A stretch of DNA of 64,000 bases, taken from positions 79,328 to 143,327 of the forward strand of contig DATMGN010000031.1 in NCBI GenBank assembly GCA_035555435.1, written 5' to 3'. Below are positions 9,051-17,886 of this stretch, in pieces; position 1 is the first letter of the stretch; every line of letters starts with the position of its first letter. Under the pieces are notes generated by a model that was not told where the DNA came from, made no database searches, and saw nothing but the letters and a program-made list of their open reading frames with translations. The DNA comes from 73-13 sp035555435. Its GTDB lineage: Bacteria; Actinomycetota; Actinomycetes; Actinomycetales; Microbacteriaceae. Made by a program: the position numbers and the translations under genes.

Positions 9051-12000
9051 TCGCTCACCGCCTCGACGATGTGGATCGCGCACGGTCCGTACGAATACCG
9101 GTCGGTGCAGTGCGTCGCGACGCTCGCGATGAAGGTCGTCCCGCCCATGATGTCGGCCGCCTCGCGGATGCGTCCGCGCCACTCCTCGAGCTGCGCGTCG
9201 TCGAGGGGCGGCTGTCGCGGGGAGTCGACGGGGCCCGAGCGCTTCTTCGGCTCCCGACCGAGGACGACGAGACGCGCGCCGCCGTTCGCGAGCGCCGCCG
9301 TCAGCTCCCCGACCTCGCCGCGCAGCCCGCCCGCGACGAGCGCGACCTGATAGGCGGCGAGCTGGGCGTGGTCGGCGACGGACGCGTCCGATCCGTGGCG
9401 CGCCTCCTTGCCGGTCTTGAAATCGACGATCACCGCCGTGCCGCCCGCCATGCGCTCGATGCGGTCGATCTTGCCCCGGAGGACGGCGCGGTCGATCGGC
9501 ACCTCGAACTCCGCCTCCCGTGCGATGGTGTCGCCGCCCGCAGCATGCAGCCCGGCCTGGTAGGCGACGAGCCGGCTCGCGAGCTCCCGCGCGCGGAGCC
9601 GATCGGCCTCCGCCTCCCATGCCGAGTCGTAGGGCAGCCCGGCGAGCGCGTGCTCGATCTCGGGGAGCACATCCTCGACGGACTCGCGATCGATGCGCTC
9701 CGCGACAGCGTGCACGATCGTGCCGACGCTCGCCGCGAAGCTGCCGCTGCGGCCGCCGAGCTGCTCGACCGCCCAATGCAATTGGCAGGTCCCGATCGTC
9801 TCGAGCCGGGACGGTGAGACGGGGACGTCCTCCTCGGGGTCGCGCAGCGGCGCCTGGGTCGTGACCGCCGGGATGCCGTACCAGGAGTGCGGGTCCGCCC
9901 CGGGCACGCCCGCCTCCGCGAGGCGCGCGAGGCCGGCCGCGGCCGCGCGGTCGGCGCCCTCCGATCTCGCGAGCTCGCGACGCAGCCGCGCGGTCAGCCC
10001 TCGCAGCGTGAGCGGCTCGAGTCCGGCCGACTCGACGTCCTCGATCACGGGCTCTCGATGCGTGACCGTCGACGTCGAGCCCTCGCTGGCGGCATCGCGC
10101 CACGGCGCGATCCGGCGCAGGAAGGGCGACGGCGAGACGTCGGCGCCGAGGATCCCGACCGCGATCAGCCGGTCGCGCGCGCGACCGAGCACCGAGGCGA
10201 GCATCCGGAGTTCGTCGTCCATCAGCTCCTTCCGCCGCGTCGCCGCATCGGTGACGGGCGTCGAGTCCTCGACGAGCTCTGCATGGCGCAGGAGCGACCC
10301 GCGCGGCCGCGGGTTCGGCCAGACGCCGTCCTCCAGATCGACGACGACGACGGTGTCGAACTCGCGTCCGAGCAGCGCCGCCGGCGTCCCCACGAGCACC
10401 GCGTCGACCGGCCCGCGCCGCGCGAGCGAGTCGTCGGGCAGCCGCGCGCCGAGCCTCCGGGCGACGAACGACGCGACGGAAGCATCGGGCGTGCGCTCGA
10501 CGAATCGCTTCGCGGCGTCGAAGAGGGACAGCACCTCATCGAGCTGTTCATCGGCCCACGACGCCTCCATGCCGCTGCCCCGCGCGGCCTCGCCCCACTC
10601 CCGCGCGAGGCCGGAGCGGGACCACGCCTCCCAGAGCGCCTCCTCGATGCTCGCCGAGTCGGCGATCCGCCGCTCAAGCGCCTGCAGCAATTCGGCGACC
10701 CGTCGGGCCTCGCGTGCCGGCCCGAAGTCGAGGACGTCCAGGGCCGCCGGGACGCGCAGTCCCTCGACGAGCAGCTCGCGGCCCGATTCGTCGCGATCCG
10801 CCTTGAGCGCCTCGGCGCGCAGGCCCGTGCGCAGCCGGCGCAGCGCGACCGGGTCGAGTCGCCCGACGCAGGAGCTCAGGAGCTCCTCGGCACGATCCGC
10901 GTCGAGGACCTCGATCCCCGTCGCGAGGGCGAGCGCGAGCAGCAGGCCGTGGGTCGCGTAGTCGGAGCCCCCGCGCGCCGTCTCGCCTCCGACCTGCGTC
11001 GGGACGTGCATCCCCCGCAGCTCGCGGGCCAGCCGTGCCGCCGAACCCGCGGTGCGCAGTGCGACCGCCATCGCGCCGAACGCCACCCCGTCCCGAGCGT
11101 GCCGCTCGCGCAGCCGCCTCGCCACGAACGCGGCCTGCTCGTGGGCGCCCGGCACCCGGACCGCCTCGATCTCGCCGTCGTCCGGACGGGCGAGCACCTG
11201 CCGGCGCCCGCCGAACCCCTTGGCGGGCTCGCTCATCCCGCTCAGCACGCGCGCCTGCACGCCCCGGATCGCCACGCCGTGACGATGGGCGGTCGCGAGG
11301 ACGAGTCGCTCGGGCGCGCGCCCCACCGCGGCCCAGAGGCCATCGGCGGCGGTGAACCCCGCCGGCACCGCACCGCGGAAGGTCTGCGTCGCGAGATCCG
11401 GGTCGCCGAACGCGATGATCCGGGTCCCCCGTCGACCGAGCGCCCCGAGGAGGCGCAGCGCGCCGAAGCCGAGCTCCTGCGCGTCATCGACGACGACGAG
11501 GCGCAGCGCGGGGGCCGCCGGGTCGCCCTCGGCCACGAGGTCGGCGGCGCGGCGCAGCACGTAGTTGGAGTCGAGCGGCTCGTACCCCGCGTGCTCCGCC
11601 TGGATGCGCTCGGCGACGCGCGGCCAGAACCGCGCGACGGCGCTCCACTCGGGACGGCCCCGCGCAGCGCCGAGCTCGCCGAGGCGGCGTGCGGAGATGC
11701 CGCGCTCGACGGCGCGCGCGATGAGCTCCCGCACCTCGGCCCGGAACGCCGGGAGCTGCCGCACCTCACGTCCGAGGCCCGAGCCCGACCAGGCGCCGTC
11801 TGCGTCCGCGGCGATCTCCTCCTCGATCAGATCGCGGATGACCCGATCGTGGTCGGCACCGCTCACGTAGACCGGCGGCGGGGCGTCGAGCCGGACCGCC
11901 GCGGCGGCGACGATCGAGTGCGCGAGCGAGGCGGCCGTGCGGGCGAGCGGCCCGGGGGTCGCGACGCCGAGCCGCGCGGCGAGCCAATCGCGCAGCCCCG

Positions 12001-12184
12001 CCGCGGACCTACGGGTCGCCCCGAGCACGAGCGCGTCCCCCGGCGACCATCCCCGCGCGAAGACCCGATCGGCGATGAGCTCGACGATCGTCGTCGACTT
12101 GCCCGTCCCGGCGCCGCCGAGCACGACCGCGTCCGCGTCGTCGGCGAGCGCCGTGACGACCGACTGCTCCGGGTCCAGGTCCAC
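9047..12184 (-). CDS. adnA: AdnA-like ATP-dependent helicase-nuclease subunit
   Basis: The 1045-residue partner of AdnB, transcribed first. It has an early Walker A (GGAGTGKST, residues 23-31) and LGATRRSAAGL. Motif II reads VVVDDAQELG, with DDAQ in place of the usual DExQ; a weakened motor is known for AdnA-type subunits. Further on, a C-terminal nuclease domain carries TIVHAVAERID, VIVDFKTGKE and HAQLAAYQ, the RecB-family signature. Both subunits therefore keep a nuclease domain, as in AdnAB. The GTG start at 12184 has a TAGCGT box 6 nt upstream, giving a leaderless mRNA. It is divergent from the DUF3107 gene. Confidence 0.9.
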   Translation of the reverse strand: MDLDPEQSVVTALADDADAVVLGGAGTGKSTTIVELIADRVFARGWSPGDALVLGATRRSAAGLRDWLAARLGVATPGPLARTAASLAHSIVAAAAVRLDAPPPVYVSGADHDRVIRDLIEEEIAADADGAWSGSGLGREVRQLPAFRAEVRELIARAVERGISARRLGELGAARGRPEWSAVARFWPRVAERIQAEHAGYEPLDSNYVLRRAADLVAEGDPAAPALRLVVVDDAQELGFGALRLLGALGRRGTRIIAFGDPDLATQTFRGAVPAGFTAADGLWAAVGRAPERLVLATAHRHGVAIRGVQARVLSGMSEPAKGFGGRRQVLARPDDGEIEAVRVPGAHEQAAFVARRLRERHARDGVAFGAMAVALRTAGSAARLARELRGMHVPTQVGGETARGGSDYATHGLLLALALATGIEVLDADRAEELLSSCVGRLDPVALRRLRTGLRAEALKADRDESGRELLVEGLRVPAALDVLDFGPAREARRVAELLQALERRIADSASIEEALWEAWSRSGLAREWGEAARGSGMEASWADEQLDEVLSLFDAAKRFVERTPDASVASFVARRLGARLPDDSLARRGPVDAVLVGTPAALLGREFDTVVVVDLEDGVWPNPRPRGSLLRHAELVEDSTPVTDAATRRKELMDDELRMLASVLGRARDRLIAVGILGADVSPSPFLRRIAPWRDAASEGSTSTVTHREPVIEDVESAGLEPLTLRGLTARLRRELARSEGADRAAAAGLARLAEAGVPGADPHSWYGIPAVTTQAPLRDPEEDVPVSPSRLETIGTCQLHWAVEQLGGRSGSFAASVGTIVHAVAERIDRESVEDVLPEIEHALAGLPYDSAWEAEADRLRARELASRLVAYQAGLHAAGGDTIAREAEFEVPIDRAVLRGKIDRIERMAGGTAVIVDFKTGKEARHGSDASVADHAQLAAYQVALVAGGLRGEVGELTAALANGGARLVVLGREPKKRSGPVDSPRQPPLDDAQLEEWRGRIREAADIMGGTTFIASVATHCTDRYSYGPCAIHIVEAVSE

Positions 12185-12190
12185 GTGCTC

Positions 12191-12196
12191 ACGCTA
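12191..12196 (-). promoter_or_regulatory. -10 box TAGCGT of adnAB, leaderless
   Basis: TAGCGT on the minus strand ends 6 nt before the adnA GTG. It faces the DUF3107 promoter across 62 bp. Confidence 0.6.
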
Positions 12197-12258
12197 GCGG
12201 CGGCCCCCGACATGCTCCGCCCGGAGCGAACGCCGCGTGCGCGGCCCATCGCGGCCAG

Positions 12259-12264
12259 TACGCT
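12259..12264 (+). promoter_or_regulatory. -10 box TACGCT, leaderless
   Basis: TACGCT ends 6 nt before the GTG at 12271; no ribosome site is present. Confidence 0.6.
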
Positions 12265-12270
12265 GAAGCC

Positions 12271-12495
12271 GTGGAAGTACGCATCGGGATCACCAACGTC
12301 GGACGCGAGATCAGCCTCGAGTCGTCGCAGACCGCCGCCGAGGTCGAGCGCGTGCTCGACGAGGCGATCACGGCGAACGCGCCGTTCGTCACCCTCGCCG
12401 ACGACAAGGGCAAGCGCTTCCTGATCCCGACGGCCGGCATCGCCTACGTCGAGCTCGGCGCGGAGGAATCGCGCCGAGTCGGCTTCGTCGCCTAG
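12271..12495 (+). CDS. DUF3107 family small protein
   Basis: A 74-residue protein of the actinobacterial DUF3107 family (TB9.4 / Rv3208A group). It starts EVRIGITNVGREISLE, contains AEVERVLDEAI, and ends with RFLIPTAGIAYVELG and VGFVA, which is the full family length. The predicted fold is a small alpha/beta ubiquitin-like or ATP-binding-like domain; no catalytic residues are evident. In mycobacteria the gene also lies near the RhlE-type helicase and a ferritin-like gene, as here. The GTG start is fixed by the leaderless -10 box. Function unknown. Confidence 0.85.
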   Translation: MEVRIGITNVGREISLESSQTAAEVERVLDEAITANAPFVTLADDKGKRFLIPTAGIAYVELGAEESRRVGFVA

Positions 12496-12530
12496 ACCGC
12501 GACGCACCCGGACCAGCGGCAGGCAGCACC

Positions 12531-12821
12531 ATGCAGATCCTCTACGCGATCGCGATCGGCGCCGTCATCGGCGTCATCGTGCGCTACACGATCCCCGGAC
12601 GGCGCAGCCACGGGATGGCGCTCGTCCCCGGTGCGGCCGCCGCCGCGACCGCCGCGGCTTGGGCGATCCTCGCCTGGCTGGGCTGGGACTGGTCGGTCGG
12701 CTGGATCTGGGTCATCAGCCTCGGCGCGGCCCTCGCCGTCGCGCTCGTCCTCGCACTCGTGACGCCCGGCGCCCGCCAGCGCGCCGACGCCGCGTTCTTC
12801 GACCGCGCCAAGCGCGCCTGA
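12531..12821 (+). CDS. Small three-helix membrane protein
   Basis: A 96-residue protein with three hydrophobic segments (about residues 3-19, 31-53 and 57-79), charged ends and a basic C-terminus (RAKRA). No motif points to a function. It lies 35 bp after the DUF3107 gene on the same strand and could be co-transcribed. It converges on the ferritin-like gene, whose stop is 15 bp away. Confidence 0.7.
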   Translation: MQILYAIAIGAVIGVIVRYTIPGRRSHGMALVPGAAAAATAAAWAILAWLGWDWSVGWIWVISLGAALAVALVLALVTPGARQRADAAFFDRAKRA

Positions 12822-12836
12822 GCGACCGGGCCGGAC

Positions 12837-13553
12837 TCAGGCGCTGAGCCCGAGCGCGTCCATCCGACGCGTGTGCTGCGCGATCAGCTCGCTGAACGCC
12901 GGCTCGACGCGCTGCTCCTCGCGGTCGTCGCCGCGCCCCAGATTCAGCGCATCGCGGGCGACCAGCAGCGCGTCCCCGAGGATGCGCCGGCCCCACAGCG
13001 CGAGCCGCGGCGGGAGGCGCGGGTCCTCGCCCATCGCCTCCGACAGCAGCGCCACGAACGCCGAGTCCGCGGGACGCGCGCGGTAGGCGCTGCGCACCCG
13101 CTCCGCGAGGTCGGCCGGCAGCCCGTCGGCGAGCGCCGCGAACAGGTCGTCAAGGAAGCCGCCCGCGAGATGGCAGGTCAGCGTCGTCTCGATCCAGTCG
13201 TTGCCCTGCGTGAGCCGCTGGAAACGGTCCACGACGGCCCGATGGCGTTCCATCGCGTCGCCCGCGTCGACGCCGCGCGCCGTCAGCTCCTCGACCATCG
13301 CGGAATGCCGGGCGAGCGACGCCGCGGTCGCCGCGGCGAGCACCGCCTTCGCCCGCGTCGTCGGCGCGAGCGTGACCGCGTGCGACAGGTCCTCGAAGAC
13401 CGTCAGCTGCACGTAGGCCGCGCGCGCGAGGAACTCCTCGGGCGAGGGGGTGAACTCGTGCAGGTCGATGCGCGCGGCGGGCGACTGCTCCTCCCGCGAG
13501 CGGATCCTCGGCGCACTCGCAGACCTGCGACGGCGCCAGAACCACTCGACCAC
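12837..13553 (-). CDS. Ferritin-like fold protein (tRNA hydroxylase MiaE-like family)
   Basis: A 238-residue all-helical protein of the actinobacterial ferritin-like family located beside DUF3107 and RhlE. It opens with the basic segment VVEWFWRRRR, then AAYVQLTVFEDLSHAV (a helix carrying the first possible acidic ligand), RHSAMVEELTARG (a helix with E and H), RHRAVVDRFQRLTQGNDWIETTLTCHLAGGF and the final HTRRMDALG. The metal-binding pattern E/ExxH appears incomplete, so iron binding is unproven. The GTG at 13553 is chosen because a TACGCT box ends 8 nt upstream; an ATG at 13598 would extend the protein through the promoter. Confidence 0.7.
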   Translation of the reverse strand: MVEWFWRRRRSASAPRIRSREEQSPAARIDLHEFTPSPEEFLARAAYVQLTVFEDLSHAVTLAPTTRAKAVLAAATAASLARHSAMVEELTARGVDAGDAMERHRAVVDRFQRLTQGNDWIETTLTCHLAGGFLDDLFAALADGLPADLAERVRSAYRARPADSAFVALLSEAMGEDPRLPPRLALWGRRILGDALLVARDALNLGRGDDREEQRVEPAFSELIAQHTRRMDALGLSA

Positions 13554-13561
13554 GGGGAGCA

Positions 13562-13567
13562 AGCGTA
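13562..13567 (-). promoter_or_regulatory. -10 box TACGCT, leaderless promoter of the ferritin-like gene
   Basis: TACGCT (minus strand) ends 8 nt before the GTG at 13553. Confidence 0.5.
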
Positions 13568-13606
13568 GTCGAGGCGGGCGCGAGACGACCCGGTTCATTC
13601 CGCTGG

Positions 13607-13612
13607 TAGAAT
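13607..13612 (+). promoter_or_regulatory. -10 box TAGAAT of the DEAD-box helicase gene
   Basis: TAGAAT would start transcription near 13619. The resulting leader of about 37 nt can form a small hairpin, CCCCG/CGGGG at 13621-13636, ahead of a GGAG ribosome site at 13647-13650. The hairpin could tune expression of the helicase, as leaders do for other RNA helicase genes (inference). Confidence 0.5.
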
Positions 13613-13655
13613 GGACCGGTCCCCGACAGAACGGGGTCAGGCGCCCGGAGTCAGG

Positions 13656-15224
13656 ATGAGGGCGCATCGCACCGCCCGCCGCTGGTCGTCCGCATTCGCA
13701 GAGATGGCGCGGCAGGCCGATCCGACAGGCACCGAAGACACCGTGACGTTCGCAGCACTCGATATCGACCAGGACATCGCCGAGGCACTCGCCGGCAAGG
13801 GCATCACCGAGCCCTTCCCGATCCAGGCGCAGACCATCCCTCTCGGCCTCACCGGCCAGGACATCATCGGCCAGGCCAAGACGGGCACGGGCAAGACCCT
13901 CGGCTTCGGCCTCCCGCTCATCCAGCGGCTCGGCACCGACCCCGCGCCGGGCGTCAAGGCGCTCGTCGTCGTCCCGACCCGCGAGCTGTGCATCCAGGTC
14001 GCCGAGGACCTCGAGCTCGCCGCATCCAACCGGCCGACCAAGGTCACCGCGATCTACGGCGGCAAGGCCTACGAGGAGCAGATCGAGGCGCTCCAGGACG
14101 GCGCGCAGATCGTCGTCGCGACCCCGGGCCGGCTCATCGACCTCAATCAGCAGCGACTGCTGGACCTCAGCCACGTCGAGACGATCGTCCTCGACGAGGC
14201 CGACAAGATGCTCGACCTCGGCTTCCTGCCCGACATCGAGAAGATCTTCGCCAAGGTCCCCGAGGTGCGGCACACGATGCTGTTCTCCGCGACCATGCCG
14301 GGCCCGATCGTCGCACTCGCGCGGCGCTTCATGAACCGCCCGATCCACATCCGCGCGACCGACCCCGACGAGGGCAAGACGCAGGCGAACATCAAGCACG
14401 TCATCTACCGCGCCCACTCCCTCGACAAGGACGAGGTCATCGGCCGCATCCTGCAGGCCGAGGGCCGGGGCAAGACCGTCGTCTTCACCCGCACGAAGCG
14501 CGCCGCCGCGAAGCTCGTCGAGGAGCTCAACGACCGCGGCTTCCCCGCCGTCGCCGTCCACGGCGACCTGAGCCAGGAGCAGCGCGAGCGCGCGATGGCC
14601 GCCTTCCGGGCGGGCAAGAAGGAGATCCTCATCGCGACCGACGTCGCGGCGCGCGGCATCGACGTCGAGGACGTGACGCACGTCATCAATCACACCGTCC
14701 CCGACGACCCCGACAACTACCTGCACCGCGTCGGCCGCACGGGCCGTGCCGGCAAGACCGGCGTCGCCGTGACGTTCGTCGACTGGGACGACCTGCACAA
14801 GTGGCGGCTCATCGACAAGGGGCTCGAGATGGGCGTCGGCGAGCCCGTCGAGACGTACTCCAGCTCCCCGCACCTCTACGCCGACCTCAGCATCCCCGAG
14901 GGCACGAAGGGCCGGCTCCCCGGCGCCCACGCCCCCGCCGTGCGCGAAGGCGGACGCCCGCCGCGCGCCGAGGGCTCGCGCCAGCGCTCACGCGGCGGTC
15001 AGGGCGGCGGTCAGGCGGCAGAACGCCGTGAGGGCGGCGCCGACGGCGGCCGCGACAAGTCGCACTCCCGCCCCTCCGGGCGCCAGTCGCGCTCCGAGCC
15101 GCACATCCAGCAGCACGAGTCGGGCGAGGGCGCGCCGGCGAAGCGCCGCCGTCGCCGTCGTCGTAGCGGCGGCAACAGCGGCGAGGGCTCCGGGCAGCCG
15201 GCGCCCGAGACGCCCGCGGCCTGA
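13656..15224 (+). CDS. rhlE: DEAD-box ATP-dependent RNA helicase
   Basis: An RNA helicase of the RhlE type. The Q-motif (EPFPIQAQTIP), motif I (AKTGTGKT), PTRELC, TPGR, the DEAD box in LDEADKM, SAT in LFSATMPG, then TDVAARGIDVEDVTHV and HRVGRTGRAG all appear in order. After residue 420 comes a low-complexity basic tail rich in R, G and S ending in a run of arginines, as in other RhlE proteins where it anchors RNA. The start at 13656 has GGAG five bases upstream; ATG 13704 and GTG 13743 are alternatives with poorer sites, and the conserved part begins at VTFAALDI. Likely role: RNA remodelling and ribosome assembly, especially under cold stress (family knowledge). Confidence 0.88.
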   Translation: MRAHRTARRWSSAFAEMARQADPTGTEDTVTFAALDIDQDIAEALAGKGITEPFPIQAQTIPLGLTGQDIIGQAKTGTGKTLGFGLPLIQRLGTDPAPGVKALVVVPTRELCIQVAEDLELAASNRPTKVTAIYGGKAYEEQIEALQDGAQIVVATPGRLIDLNQQRLLDLSHVETIVLDEADKMLDLGFLPDIEKIFAKVPEVRHTMLFSATMPGPIVALARRFMNRPIHIRATDPDEGKTQANIKHVIYRAHSLDKDEVIGRILQAEGRGKTVVFTRTKRAAAKLVEELNDRGFPAVAVHGDLSQEQRERAMAAFRAGKKEILIATDVAARGIDVEDVTHVINHTVPDDPDNYLHRVGRTGRAGKTGVAVTFVDWDDLHKWRLIDKGLEMGVGEPVETYSSSPHLYADLSIPEGTKGRLPGAHAPAVREGGRPPRAEGSRQRSRGGQGGGQAAERREGGADGGRDKSHSRPSGRQSRSEPHIQQHESGEGAPAKRRRRRRRSGGNSGEGSGQPAPETPAA

Positions 15225-15248
15225 TCCTCGGCCCCGCGGCGCGGTCTC

Positions 15249-15980
15249 CTACAGCTCGACGCCGAGCCGGCGAACGAGGTCGCGCTCGATCTCGATGAGG
15301 TCGGTGTCCAGCTGCGTCCGCGGGCGCGGCTTGTCGATGCGCACCTCGGTCGCGATGCGGCCGTGATCCAGCAGCAGCACGCGGTCGGCGAGCCGGACCG
15401 CCTCCCCCACGTCATGCGTGACGAGGACGACGGAGGGGCGGTGGCGCTCCCACAGGTCGATCACGAGCGACTGCATCTCCAAGCGGGTGAGCGCGTCGAG
15501 TGCGCCGAACGGCTCATCGAGGAGCAACAGGTCGGGCTCGCGGACAAGTGCGCGGGCGAGCGACGCGCGCTGCGCCTCGCCACCGGAGAGGGTGCCGGGC
15601 CATGCGTCGGCGCGGTGCTCGAGCTTGACCTCGCGGAGCGCCTGCCTGGCGACAGCATCGCGTTCTGCCCGTGACCCCGCCCCCCGCAGTCCGAAGAGGA
15701 CGTTGTCCTTGACCTTGTCCCAGGGCAGGAGGCGGGCCTCCTGGAAGCCGAGCGAAGCCGTGCCGGTGACGGTGATCTCCCCCGACGTCGGCGAGTCGAG
15801 TCCCGCGATGAGCCGCAGCAGCGTCGACTTGCCGCTGCCGCTGTGCCCGATCAGGACGACGAACTCGCCCGCATCGACCTCGAGATCGAGGTCGTGCAGC
15901 ACCGGCTTGCCGCCGAAGGCCTGGGTCACGCCGCGCGCGACGACCCTCGGCTGCAGCCCGACGTCGGAGGAGATCACCAC
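15249..15980 (-). CDS. ssuB: ABC transporter ATPase for sulfonates/taurine
   Basis: The 243-residue ATPase of an aliphatic sulfonate/nitrate/taurine-type importer. Walker A GHSGSGKST, the Q-loop segment FQEARLLPW (typical of SsuB/TauB), signature LSGGEAQRASLARAL, Walker B LLLLDEPFGALD and the switch histidine in LVTHDV are all visible. It is the last gene of a four-gene minus-strand operon and starts 4 bp after the binding-protein stop. SsuB-type ATPases are commonly induced under sulfate limitation. Confidence 0.88.
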   Translation of the reverse strand: MVISSDVGLQPRVVARGVTQAFGGKPVLHDLDLEVDAGEFVVLIGHSGSGKSTLLRLIAGLDSPTSGEITVTGTASLGFQEARLLPWDKVKDNVLFGLRGAGSRAERDAVARQALREVKLEHRADAWPGTLSGGEAQRASLARALVREPDLLLLDEPFGALDALTRLEMQSLVIDLWERHRPSVVLVTHDVGEAVRLADRVLLLDHGRIATEVRIDKPRPRTQLDTDLIEIERDLVRRLGVEL

Positions 15981-15984
15981 GGGA

Positions 15985-16980
15985 CTACCGCGTCACCACG
16001 AAGGCGTCGGAGAAGTCCGGGATCTCGGTGAGCAGCCCGTAGCGCAGCAGGTCCTCGCCGTGCTGCGTGAACAGGTCGATCTGCTCCTGGCCGATCGGCT
16101 GGAAGTCGTGCGTCGGCCACGTCGCGATGACCTCGAGGACGTCGTCGCCCGCACCGAGCTGCTTGTAGAAGTCGAGCACGAGCTGCGGGTCCGCCGCGGT
16201 CTGGGCCGAGACCTCGCCGAGCGCCGCGATGAGCGCCTCGACCGCCTCCGGGTGCGCCTCGTAGAACGCGCGCGTCACGAAGTGGAAGACGACGTTGAGG
16301 CTGTCGAGCTCGACGCCGTCCGCGACGACGACCGCGCCCGGCTGCAGCTGCGCCGTCGCGAAGTACTGGTCCCAGATCGCGATCGCGTCGACCGCGCCCG
16401 CCTGGAACGCCGCGATGCCGTCCGCCGGCGGCAGGAACTCGAGCGTGACCTCGCTCGGGTCGATGCCCGCCTTGTCGAGGGCGCGCAGCGCCAGGTAGTG
16501 GCCCGTGCCGCCCTGGTTCACCGCGATCGAGTGGCCCCGGAGGTCCTCGATCGACGTGATCCCCGACGCCTCGCTCGCGACGATGCCGGAGGAGACCCCG
16601 GAGGAGCCGCCGTCGATGCCGATCGCGAGGAAGTCGCCGCCCGCCGCGAGGCCCGTGAAGAAGTTCGTGCCGCCGCCCGAGGACACGTCGATCTCACCCG
16701 CGTTGACCGCCTCGAGGGCGGGGACGAACGCCGGGAAGCCGGTCGACCAGACGACCGCGGCCGCGCCGTCCGGCAGCTCGGTCGCGAGGCCCAGGTCCTT
16801 CGAGATGGTGAGGGTGCTGTAGCTGTTGAGCTGGCCGATGCGGACGGTCGGCGCCTCGGCGGCGGGGGCGCCGCTCGGCTCGGTGGTCGCGGCGGGCGCC
16901 GCCGCGGTGCACGCGCTGAGCGCGAGGGCCGCGGCGGCGGCGAGCGCCGCGACCGCACCGGTCTTGGTGCGCAGTGACAT
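15985..16980 (-). CDS. ssuA: Sulfonate-type substrate-binding lipoprotein
   Basis: A periplasmic-type binding protein of the SsuA/TauA/NMT1 family. It has a lipoprotein signal peptide with lipobox LSAC at about residues 21-24, an alanine-rich linker, then VRIGQLNSYSTLTISKDLGL and WSTGFPAFVPALEAVNAGEID, typical of the family's first lobe. At 331 residues it is the usual length. It lies between permease and ATPase genes, so it captures the ligand outside the membrane. The exact sulfonate or sulfone ligand cannot be read from the sequence. Confidence 0.88.
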   Translation of the reverse strand: MSLRTKTGAVAALAAAAALALSACTAAAPAATTEPSGAPAAEAPTVRIGQLNSYSTLTISKDLGLATELPDGAAAVVWSTGFPAFVPALEAVNAGEIDVSSGGGTNFFTGLAAGGDFLAIGIDGGSSGVSSGIVASEASGITSIEDLRGHSIAVNQGGTGHYLALRALDKAGIDPSEVTLEFLPPADGIAAFQAGAVDAIAIWDQYFATAQLQPGAVVVADGVELDSLNVVFHFVTRAFYEAHPEAVEALIAALGEVSAQTAADPQLVLDFYKQLGAGDDVLEVIATWPTHDFQPIGQEQIDLFTQHGEDLLRYGLLTEIPDFSDAFVVTR

Positions 16981-17019
16981 GGGTGTGATCTCTCTCTTGG
17001 GTGTGATGCAGTGGAAGCT

Positions 17020-17886
17020 TCAGCCGCGGATCGTCGAACGCCAGCGCAGCAGGACCGCCTCGAGCCAGCGGACGATGAGGTCCGTCAGCACGCCGAGCAG
17101 GGCGTACACGACGATGCAGACGATGACGACGTCGGTCTGCGAGTACTGGCGGGCGGTCGTCATGAGCGCGCCGATGCCGCTCGAGGCGGCGACCGTCTCC
17201 GCGACGATGAGCGCGATCCAGCCGATCCCGAGCCCGAAGCGCAAGCCCGTGAGGATCTGCGGGAGCGCACCCGGGAAGAGCACGCGGCGCCAGATCGTCC
17301 ACGCGCGGCGGTCGTACACGTACGCGACCTCGATGAGCTTGCGGTCGACGCTGCGGATGCCCGAATACGTGTTGATGTAGAGCGGGACGGCGACGCCGAC
17401 CGTGACGAGCATGATCTTCGGCAGCTCGCCGATCCCGAACCACAGGATGAACAGCGGCGTGAGCGCCGTGAACGGCAGCGCCCGCACCACCTGCATGGGC
17501 CGGTCCACGATGTCCTCGCCGAGGCGCCAGTAGCCCGCGATGAAGCCGAGCAGCACGCCCGAGGCGACGCCGAACAGGATGCCGAGGCCCGCGCGCGGCA
17601 CGCTCGCCGCGATCGAGTCCGCGAGACGGCCGTCGACGATGAGCTCGCCCGCCGCCGTGATCACCGCGCTCGGCCCCGGGAGGATGCGCTCGTTGAGCCA
17701 GCCGAGGCTGTCGGCGATCTGCCACACGACGACGATCGCCACGAGCGACAGCCACGGGCGCAGGCCCAGCCAGAAGCGGCGGCCCGCACCGCCGCGGCGC
17801 TCGGAGCGCCCGGCCGGACGCGCCTGCTCGCGCGCGGGGCCCGCGTTCTGCTCGCCCGTCTCCGGGACCGCCTCAGCCACCGACAT
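17020..17886 (-). CDS. ssuC: ABC transporter permease for sulfonates
   Basis: The 288-residue inner-membrane permease of the Ssu/Tau family. A hydrophilic N-terminal tail precedes about six membrane segments (WLSLVAIVVVWQIADSLGW is the first). The ATPase-contact EAA-type loop is present around AYVYDRRAWTIWRRVLFPGALPQIL. The ATG at 17886 overlaps the monooxygenase stop by 14 bp, which couples the two genes and supports joint use of the imported compound. Confidence 0.88.
   Translation of the reverse strand: MSVAEAVPETGEQNAGPAREQARPAGRSERRGGAGRRFWLGLRPWLSLVAIVVVWQIADSLGWLNERILPGPSAVITAAGELIVDGRLADSIAASVPRAGLGILFGVASGVLLGFIAGYWRLGEDIVDRPMQVVRALPFTALTPLFILWFGIGELPKIMLVTVGVAVPLYINTYSGIRSVDRKLIEVAYVYDRRAWTIWRRVLFPGALPQILTGLRFGLGIGWIALIVAETVAASSGIGALMTTARQYSQTDVVIVCIVVYALLGVLTDLIVRWLEAVLLRWRSTIRG

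Noticed and set aside
5811..10103. Extending AdnB upstream to 10103
   Set aside because: The ATG at 9050 overlaps the adnA stop as ATGA and starts the conserved sequence; upstream residues are out of phase with adnA and basic low-complexity.
12837..14930. A 697-residue minus-strand frame through the DEAD-box helicase gene
   Set aside because: Only the part below 13553 has protein-like sequence; the rest is the antisense of the helicase gene.
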